Of a stretch of 46,204 nt of DNA, positions 40,969 through 46,204 are shown in pieces. Where the stretch lies: contig JAFNUD010000049.1 in assembly GCA_017384225.1 (NCBI GenBank), positions 1 to 46,204 of the forward strand, in the 5' to 3' direction. Origin of the DNA: Paludibacteraceae bacterium. GTDB lineage: Bacteria > Bacteroidota > Bacteroidia > Bacteroidales > Paludibacteraceae. The position numbers and the translations under genes are program-made. Every line of letters starts with the position of its first letter. Within the stretch, counting starts at the first letter, position 1. Under the pieces are notes generated by a model. It ran no database searches, was not told where the DNA came from, and saw only the letters and a list, made by a program, of their open reading frames with translations.

Positions 40969-41058
40969 ATAGCCCATTCCTATACCCTCGTTATTTTTGA
41001 ATATTTTTGTAGCGAGTGCATACGAGCGTATTTTTGTATAAAAAAGGGGACTATATAC

Positions 41059-41232
41059 ATGTTGACACAAAATTATCTCCTATGCCCTTCGGGCAAGAAA
41101 TCTTATAAATCTTATTTCGCTCGTTGCACTCGCCCTATGTACTCCGTAATAAATTGCATACCGCTAACTTTCGCTTCACTCAACCGCTAAATCTTAAGTA
41201 AATGTGGCAGTACACACCTAAAAGTGTCAACA
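41059..41232. repeat. 174-bp element closed by TGTTGACAC/GTGTCAACA
   Basis: Nine-base perfect arms enclose GCCC-ttc-GGGC (41092-41102) and other weak stems. No coding sequence was seen. Only one copy is present in the window, so family membership cannot be judged. Confidence 0.45.
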
Positions 41233-41284
41233 GGTATATAAATCCCATAAAAAAAAGTAGATGACTATATATGATGTTAAAGAT

Positions 41285-41320
41285 TTTTTTCCGTAGTCTT
41301 TTCCGTAGTCTTTTTCGTAG
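41285..41320. repeat. Tandem TTTTCCGTAGTC units
   Basis: Three consecutive copies of a ~12-nt unit (TTTTTCCGTAGTC, TTTTCCGTAGTC, TTTTTCGTAGCC) just downstream of the DUF3990 gene. Confidence 0.8.
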
Positions 41321-41353
41321 CCGTTACAGTGCCATCATTTATCGGAAATGGTA

Positions 41354-41842
41354 TCACTTATCTACAATTATTGCTTCCACAAATTGTAATTGCGATAACG
41401 CTTTGTCCGTATGAAACGATACTTGATTAAACAGCACATGCGTTTTCAGTTGCACTACAGCAGCTTCTGCACTTAGTTCTCCATTCTCATACAGACTGAT
41501 GGTTGCATACAAGTTATCATTCGCTACTGGACCAAGCACAATATCATAATCGTGCAACGGAGCAAAGCGACGATTGGCCACAACGAAATCCAACCATTCC
41601 TTGGTTGCACCATTATACTCCATTACTTTCAAAGCTGCATCATTCAATAGATTATCATCCACCTCATATACAGATACAATGGCCTTGCCTTCTCCCGCAC
41701 GGTCGCGACGAATACGCGCCCAGCGGGCTGCTTGGTCGAAATCGACTGTGGTATAAAAGCCCTTGCCATAATCGGTATTGGGCCTACCCTGGCGAAGACT
41801 TGGTTTCTTCACTGTTACTATTGAACCATGATATAGTTTCAT
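41354..41842 (-). CDS. DUF3990 protein (ADP-ribosyltransferase-like)
   Basis: A 162-residue DUF3990 protein starting MKLYHGSIVTVKKPSL, with DYGKGFYTT and RWARIRR, a YEVDDNLL strand, and DIVLGPVAND; the Y-H-G-S...G-F-Y-T-T pattern recalls ADP-ribosyltransferase folds. DUF3990 genes normally sit directly behind a DUF3791 gene in a toxin-antitoxin-like unit. Here the DUF3791 gene (42536-42952) is separated from it by the second GxxExxY gene and its hairpins. ATG at 41842 is chosen from the family start. Confidence 0.87.
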   Translation of the reverse strand: MKLYHGSIVTVKKPSLRQGRPNTDYGKGFYTTVDFDQAARWARIRRDRAGEGKAIVSVYEVDDNLLNDAALKVMEYNGATKEWLDFVVANRRFAPLHDYDIVLGPVANDNLYATISLYENGELSAEAAVVQLKTHVLFNQVSFHTDKALSQLQFVEAIIVDK

Positions 41843-41887
41843 ATTGCTTAATCTATTTTGTAACAATTCGAGGATTACTTTTTTGTT

Positions 41888-41994
41888 AACAAAAATACGC
41901 TTCGTTACTCTACGCTATATAAATAATCAAAAATCTAGGGTTATATTTTATTTTTGCATATAAGAAGCAGTTTAAACTGCTTAAGTATGCAAAA
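41888..41994. repeat. Repeat unit and hairpin downstream of GxxExxY gene 2
   Basis: An AACAAAAATACGC...GCTATATAAATA unit (41888-41925), then the nested hairpin TTTTGCATA (41952-41960)/TATGCAAAA (41986-41994) with inner AAGCAG/CTGCTT. The order is the same as downstream of GxxExxY gene 1. Confidence 0.8.
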
Positions 41995-41999
41995 CAAAA

Positions 42000-42398
42000 T
42001 TATTTTTGGTTGATATAATTAGGAACAATTTTGTATTTCAAAGGCACTTCTCCAAAGTTAATCAATATACCTAGTGGTAAGTTGATTGCTTTTAGATAGT
42101 TTAATAGTTGTGCAGTATGCTCAGTTCTTAATTTTTCAACAGATTTGAGTTCTACAACTATATTGTCATAGCATACTAAATCAGCTTTGTATGTTCGATC
42201 AAGTAAATGTCCTTTATAAGTGATTGTAATTAATTTCTCTGTTTCAAAAGGAATTCCACGTAACCCTAATTCAACATTCAACGCATCATGGTACACCAAC
42301 TCCAAAAAGCCTCGTCCTAAATGATTCTGCACTTCCATAGCAGCACCAATTATATCAAAAACTTCCTGCTGAAATTGTATATCTGTTGACTTAGTCAT
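42000..42398 (-). CDS. GxxExxY protein, copy 2 (PD-(D/E)XK-like)
   Basis: A 132-residue protein, about 85 percent identical by eye to copy 1 at 16171-16563 (same GRGFLELVYHDALNVELGLR, YKADLVCYDNIVVELKSVEK). Start at 42398 (MTKSTDIQFQQEVFDII). It lies between the DUF3791 and DUF3990 genes, which are adjacent elsewhere, with hairpin modules on both sides related to those around copy 1. This is the best evidence in the window that gene and hairpins form one mobile unit. Confidence 0.9.
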   Translation of the reverse strand: MTKSTDIQFQQEVFDIIGAAMEVQNHLGRGFLELVYHDALNVELGLRGIPFETEKLITITYKGHLLDRTYKADLVCYDNIVVELKSVEKLRTEHTAQLLNYLKAINLPLGILINFGEVPLKYKIVPNYINQK

Positions 42399-42421
42399 TT
42401 TTTCTCCAATATTTCTTTTGT

Positions 42422-42519
42422 GCTTGCTCACCAATGCAACTTTGGTTGCATTCATTTGAGCAAAGACAAAAAGATTATCCCCATGATTTTTAATCATTTA
42501 TATAGGGCTTATAAAGCCC
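42422..42519. repeat. Hairpins upstream of GxxExxY gene 2
   Basis: TTGCTCA/TTGAGCAA with inner ATGCAAC/GTTGCAT (other copies have ATGCAGC/GCTGCAT), then GGGCTT (42505-42510)/AAGCCC (42514-42519) between TATA and CGTATTTTTG (other copies have GGCATT/AATGCC). Both stems are compensated variants. Confidence 0.82.
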
Positions 42520-42535
42520 GTATTTTTGTTTCAAA

Positions 42536-42952
42536 TTACTTTTTTCGATTGTTGATAAATATATCTATATCGTGCAAAATCATGTCCTCACCTTGTGTGT
42601 GAAGCATATCAAAGCCATTCACTAGATACTGATCAACTCCATAACGACGGAAGAGAGCGTATGCCTCCAATGAGGTCATATCATGTTTTTTTGCATAATT
42701 TTCCGCACAGAAAGTCAAAAATACGATCACATTATTCGATACGACACGCCCCTGTGACAACCAACTTTGTTCCAGCACACGATAAAGTGATTCTGTATCC
42801 AGATACCACCACTTGGCATTTTCATCGTACAACTTTGCATAAAAGGGCGAGTCATAAATATAGCCCAACGCAGCTCTCACGGGGATATGCTTGCGCTGCG
42901 AAACAAGCAACGCCAACTGTGATATCTTCAATGGAATGATAGATGCACTCAT
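42536..42952 (-). CDS. DUF3791 protein (antitoxin-like partner of DUF3990)
   Basis: A 138-residue protein with two parts. The N-terminal ~65 residues (PLKISQLALLVSQRKHIPV, then DSPFYAKLYDE) resemble a small companion domain. The C-terminal DUF3791 has VIVFLTFCAENYAKKHDMTS, LFRRYGVDQYL and FDMLHTQGEDMILHDIDIFI. DUF3791 usually stands next to DUF3990; here they are split by the GxxExxY unit. The promoter is at 42973-43003. Confidence 0.87.
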   Translation of the reverse strand: MSASIIPLKISQLALLVSQRKHIPVRAALGYIYDSPFYAKLYDENAKWWYLDTESLYRVLEQSWLSQGRVVSNNVIVFLTFCAENYAKKHDMTSLEAYALFRRYGVDQYLVNGFDMLHTQGEDMILHDIDIFINNRKK

Positions 42953-42972
42953 ATTTTTAATATTTTACCCCG

Positions 42973-43003
42973 CAAAGTTACAAAAAATATTCCAAAACAC
43001 AAA
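42973..43003 (-). promoter_or_regulatory. Promoter of the DUF3791 gene
   Basis: Minus strand: TTTG (43003-43000), 19 nt, TAACTTTG (42980-42973), 21 bp before the ATG. Confidence 0.75.
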
Positions 43004-43431
43004 GAAAATGACTCATTTTTTGGTATTTTCACCTATTTTGATACATCTTCTGACTCAAAAGCAGGCATTTTTAAGGGTTTATATATGGTTACATAACCTA
43101 ACATTTCTCAACAAAACTTTCAAGCACTTTATCGGATGGTTACGCCGCATCACCCGCACAGAGTGCAATGCGCTAAATGCTTTGGCAGAGGAGATGGCGG
43201 GGGGATAACGGCAAAATGAGGAAATTTTGCGAAAATTTCCTCATTTTTCCTAATTTCTTGTTTTTTTCTCAAAAAAACTTAGTTGCCATAGTATAATTGC
43301 AATTATATTTAATAGTGTTTTTGCCCTAAAAAATATACTCTAATTATATTTTTCTAGGTTGTTGCATTTTTTGCACATACCAAGAAAATTACCACATTTT
43401 CTACAAATTTACTTATAATCAACTAATAATA
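43004..43431. other. Non-coding, AT-rich stretch
   Basis: A GAGGAAATTTTGCGAAAATTTCCTC palindrome (43219-43243, arms GAGGAAATTTT and its partner) and a half-site TTTGCACATACC (43371-43382) are the only structures seen. A 66-codon plus-strand frame ends at 43207 but shows no family likeness. Confidence 0.5.
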
Positions 43432-43460
43432 GTGGTATGTGCAAAATTTGCACATACCAC
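43432..43460. promoter_or_regulatory. 29-bp near-perfect palindrome (operator- or site-like)
   Basis: GTGGTATGTGCAAA and TTTGCACATACCAC, 14-bp arms around one base. A half-site TTTGCACATACC lies ~62 bp to the left in the same orientation as the right arm. Confidence 0.7.
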
Positions 43461-43500
43461 AGTTTTTTTCTACCTCACGTGCGAGATAATATATAAGGTA

Positions 43501-43567
43501 TAAAAGAGCATCTGCTTGTAAGGCAGATGCTCTAATATGCTGTCAATGCAGAGAGTAATTTCATTTT
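43501..43567 (-). ncRNA. Candidate ~65-nt small RNA
   Basis: A TACCTTTG box (43581-43574) with ATTG 20 nt upstream would start a minus-strand transcript near 43567. About 34 nt later comes the stem AGAGCATCTGC/GCAGATGCTCT (43533-43505) followed by TTTA, a weak terminator. No start codon or gene follows. The same stem occurs at 38729-38758. Confidence 0.45.
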
Positions 43568-43806
43568 TCGCTGCAAAGGTACTGAAAATCTTCGAATTAT
43601 GCAATAGTGTTTGACAATTTTCTATGATTCCCGCAAGATTTTTGAGCACTTTTTCTATAATTCTCGCAAGATTTATCCAAATTTCTGTTTTTTTTCTACC
43701 TTAAGTGTCTACTTTTTCGATAGCAACAGCTTATTCTAGCTTAAGTCGTTACTTTATTTACAAATTTCTTTAGCTATTATAAACTTAGTTCGTATATTTT
43801 TAATCA

Positions 43807-44466
43807 TTACATATTAATTAACTTTTCTACCCACATTCTAAATTTTGGGCAGGCTTTTAAAATTGTTTCTATACCCACTTCCAATGCTACGATGTTGCCA
43901 TCTATAACTTTGTTATAGGATGGATTAATTGCCAACAAGCGTTTAGAAGGAGCTCCTGTTGGACTAGTATTAATATCCTCAGGACACGCAAAAGTTTCTA
44001 TAATTCTTTGAACTTTTTCTACTTGTCTTTCATTCCAATAAGTTGCAAAACCTTGTTTTGAAGAAAACAACAAAGCCTCAAACTCATGCATTTGGATATA
44101 AGGAACAAAACGTCTATCATTGATATCACGTGCTATAGATTCTTCCATCATCTGAACTTGAAGATGATGATTTTGTTCGTCTTTCCACAAGTCGAGTTCT
44201 GGCATATGCTTTTGAGGTATTCGAAAATAATCAACAAAAGTGGTCACTACTAAATCTGTATCTTTAGAATTCAATGAATTATTTATATCATTTTTGAGGT
44301 GCATATAATTCACAAAACCACCACTGCCACCAGACTGTCCAACATGAATAGGTATAGGATAAACAGAACAATTATTATTTAATTTTTCAGTAATATAAGG
44401 AGCTAAAACTTCTTTAACGAATGTCATTTCAGTTGGTCCTTCTACTATGATATCTATTCGTCTCAT
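43807..44466 (-). CDS. DUF4276 protein (TOPRIM-like nuclease)
   Basis: A 219-residue DUF4276 protein. It starts MRRIDIIVEGPTEMTFVKEV, with the TOPRIM-type E-G-x-T-E, followed by VVTTFVDYFRIP (acidic D-Y pair), the FVPYIQMHEFEALLFSS block and the SPTGAPSKRL(L) motif. DUF4276 proteins are encoded next to AAA ATPases in defence islands and are TOPRIM-fold candidates resembling the OLD/PARIS nuclease half. Its ATG overlaps the stop of the ATPase gene by 4 bp. ATG at 44466 is chosen from the family start. Confidence 0.88.
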   Translation of the reverse strand: MRRIDIIVEGPTEMTFVKEVLAPYITEKLNNNCSVYPIPIHVGQSGGSGGFVNYMHLKNDINNSLNSKDTDLVVTTFVDYFRIPQKHMPELDLWKDEQNHHLQVQMMEESIARDINDRRFVPYIQMHEFEALLFSSKQGFATYWNERQVEKVQRIIETFACPEDINTSPTGAPSKRLLAINPSYNKVIDGNIVALEVGIETILKACPKFRMWVEKLINM

Positions 44467-45557
44467 GGTTGTCCTCCTATTATATTCTTTTCCCAAATCG
44501 TTCCTATACTGTAGTCATTCAACCAAGTTCCTAAACTATCCAAATCTAAATGCTTAAATATAGTAGTACCATTCTCTCGGTCTGACACCAAAATATCTTC
44601 AGGTTCAAAACAATTGACCAAGTTCACAGATTGAGTTGCAATTATAACTTGTATTCTATTTGCTGCTGCTTTTTTTATTAGTCCAGCCAACATATTGATA
44701 GCCGCGGGATGTAATCCTAACTCTGGTTCATCAACAATAATTGTTTGTGGTGGATCTGGTTGAAGCAAAAGCGTTGTCAATGCGATAAAACGCAAGGTAC
44801 CGTCAGAGAGATTTGTCGCATCCATATACATATCAGAACCTTTCTCCTCCCACGTTAAACCTATTGTATCAGGTGCTAATTCACGAGGTTGCAAAGTAAA
44901 TCGTTTGAAATATGGAGCTATTAGACGTACCATAGCCTCTATCATCTTGAATTGTTGAGGCGCAGTCTGTTGCAATTTATATAAGAAAGCTGGCAAATTA
45001 CTAGCATCATGTCTGAGCATCAAATTATCATCTAATCTACAAGGTCTACGCATTGAAGAATTCAAACTAGTATCATGAAAGTGATAGACAGTAAAACTCT
45101 TCAAAAAAGATTTAACATATCCAGCCCTCCATTGCTTCATATTTATCATTTCAGATTCTTTTGTAGCACCATCCCAAAAGGTCTTACTCCATAAAGTATT
45201 ATATTCATATTGTTCATCCTTGTCTTTATTAAAATAATCGCCAGTATGCTCTATATATAGCATATCACCAGCTGCAGGTTTCAATGAAAAGAAAAAGGCA
45301 TTAGTGTTACTAAAATTAAACAATCCAGATATAGATTTAGACATCTTACTGCCATTATGTAATAATTTATCCGCGCCACCACGTTCTATCACAAACTCAC
45401 CTAATCGTTGTAGATAAATCTTACTCAATAACTCAAAAAAAGCAATAAAATTACTTTTTCCTACTCCATTACTACCTATGAGAATATTGATATTTCTTAA
45501 TTCAACATCCGCCCTAATAATAGATTTAAAATTTCGGATTTTAACCTGTTTAATCAT
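44463..45557 (-). CDS. AAA_15/21-type ATPase, partner of DUF4276
   Basis: A 364-residue ABC/SMC-like AAA ATPase. It starts MIKQVKIRNFKSI, with Walker A GSNGVGKSNF (28-37), signature-like NLSDGTLRFIAL, Walker B IIVDEPELGLHP, and IATQSVNLVN. With the downstream DUF4276 gene it forms a two-gene system like OLD-family or PARIS-type defence (ATPase + TOPRIM). The start at 45557 is chosen because homology begins there; upstream in-frame codons run through the promoter (45611-45642). Confidence 0.9.
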   Translation of the reverse strand: MIKQVKIRNFKSIIRADVELRNINILIGSNGVGKSNFIAFFELLSKIYLQRLGEFVIERGGADKLLHNGSKMSKSISGLFNFSNTNAFFFSLKPAAGDMLYIEHTGDYFNKDKDEQYEYNTLWSKTFWDGATKESEMINMKQWRAGYVKSFLKSFTVYHFHDTSLNSSMRRPCRLDDNLMLRHDASNLPAFLYKLQQTAPQQFKMIEAMVRLIAPYFKRFTLQPRELAPDTIGLTWEEKGSDMYMDATNLSDGTLRFIALTTLLLQPDPPQTIIVDEPELGLHPAAINMLAGLIKKAAANRIQVIIATQSVNLVNCFEPEDILVSDRENGTTIFKHLDLDSLGTWLNDYSIGTIWEKNIIGGQP

Positions 45558-45610
45558 ATTTATTAACCTGCTTATATTGTTCTTTCGATATATATACAAA
45601 AAACACGCCG

Positions 45611-45642
45611 CAAAGATACAAAAAAACTGCGACATATGCAAA
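45611..45642 (-). promoter_or_regulatory. Promoter of the ATPase-DUF4276 operon
   Basis: Minus strand: TTTG (45642-45639), 20 nt, TATCTTTG (45618-45611), 53 bp upstream of the ATG. Confidence 0.78.
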
Positions 45643-45753
45643 TATATCGCAATTTTTATAGTTTTTTGAAGTAAAGTATGATATTTCAACTTATTGACTA
45701 ATATCAATAGACACAATTAACACACATTCTATACTCTACAAAGCACTTATATA

Positions 45754-46204
45754 TCAAAATGGGATCTCATTTTTAGTTTCTTCTAAAATAATACTAGTAG
45801 CATCTATACTAGGTAATGAAAGTTGAATGTCAATATTATAAATAAAATCATTGGCTACCATAGCAAGTTTTGTAACCATTTCTTTCGTTATACAATGAAC
45901 ATTCCCATCCTTGTCTTTACCATTCCGATGAACAATATCATGTCTGATAATTACAGCTTTTGACAACAGACTTATATCTCCCACATCAATATTTAATATC
46001 CTTATGTATATCTGCTTTACTTGCCATAAATTGTGATATAATATTTTATCCAAAGACTGCTTAACAATATCTTTAATTCTATCGTACTTATCAAATATAT
46101 CACATAATTTAAAATTTTCTTTTTTATAAGGATTATACTCGCTTACAAATTTCCGCAAATAGTTATCATCAATTAGCACTGTACTTTTTAATGTATCACC
46201 CAAA
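45754..46204 (-). CDS. HEPN-domain protein (RiboL-PSP-HEPN-like), C-terminal part
   Basis: The last ~149 codons of a protein that continues beyond the right edge. The segment AVIIRHDIVHRNGKDKDG holds the HEPN R-x(4)-H active motif (R-H-D-I-V-H), in the form typical of RiboL-PSP-HEPN proteins, which are often RNases in defence or toxin systems. The rest is helical. It lies ~200 bp upstream of the ATPase-DUF4276 operon, on the same strand, so it may belong to the same defence island. Confidence 0.65.
   Translation of the reverse strand, partial: LGDTLKSTVLIDDNYLRKFVSEYNPYKKENFKLCDIFDKYDRIKDIVKQSLDKILYHNLWQVKQIYIRILNIDVGDISLLSKAVIIRHDIVHRNGKDKDGNVHCITKEMVTKLAMVANDFIYNIDIQLSLPSIDATSIILEETKNEIPF

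Noticed and set aside
43009-43207. 66-codon plus-strand frame ending in RTECNALNALAEEMAGG
   Set aside because: It has no family likeness, no ribosome binding site, and runs through the promoter-side region of DUF3791.

Overview
The window looks like a chromosomal segment of a gut- or rumen-type Bacteroidales bacterium (Prevotella/Bacteroides-like). The basis is the promoter grammar (TTTG, 19-20 nt, TAnnTTTG), which recurs upstream of many genes, together with Bacteroidales-typical families: DUF2851, DUF4248-like, DUF3791/DUF3990, WbsX and an IS4-type element. No rRNA, tRNA or CRISPR array was found.

Layout. Positions 1-600 hold a junction of two truncated loci (an epimerase operon end against the C-terminus of a short-chain dehydrogenase), followed by an aldehyde dehydrogenase. 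Positions 2134-4808 hold a DUF2851 protein and a cupin-mannose-6-phosphate isomerase fusion. From about 5.7 to 32.8 kb, almost all on the minus strand, lies a surface-polysaccharide locus. It has two UDP-GlcNAc 2-epimerases, a tight seven-gene cassette (DUF354 protein, hexapeptide transferase, two acyl carrier proteins, FkbH-like protein, KASIII, SDR), a FemAB-like transferase, WbsX, GT4, GT32 and GT2 glycosyltransferases, a membrane glycosyltransferase/polymerase, an acyltransferase and an acetyltransferase. A dead IS4-family element sits right at the acetyltransferase start codon. Into this locus are set a DUF4143 ATPase, a GxxExxY gene, an AlbA-type ATP-binding regulator and a hipBA toxin-antitoxin pair. 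Positions 33.9-38.3 kb hold a domesticated-phage-like module (DUF5675 lysin-like protein, four related small proteins, DUF4248-like protein, RepA-like ATPase). Then come a 46-aa protein with an HNH nuclease, a GIY-YIG-like protein, a DUF3791/DUF3990 pair split by a second GxxExxY gene, and a defence-like set (AAA ATPase + DUF4276 TOPRIM protein, HEPN protein running off the right edge).

The most striking content is between and inside the genes. The intergenic regions hold several families of palindromic, multi-hairpin elements whose stems change sequence between copies while keeping base pairing. These are: (i) about 130-nt elements closed by ATTTGGTGC/GCACCAAAT; (ii) about 120-nt four-way-junction elements closed by TAGTGGTA-type stems; (iii) trains of small hairpins with the flanks ATTTTTGTAG...CGTATTT, which surround both GxxExxY genes; and (iv) a palindromic element that is translated in frame inside at least five enzymes, always in the same orientation and frame, leaving a peptide of the form KGxExxEADxxA(Y/F). 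A different covarying hairpin sits in frame in the DUF5675 gene. I infer that this genome carries active families of structured repeat elements, some tolerated inside proteins, and that the GxxExxY genes (PD-(D/E)XK-like) are candidates for a partner protein. Everything was read by eye; no search or folding program was run.
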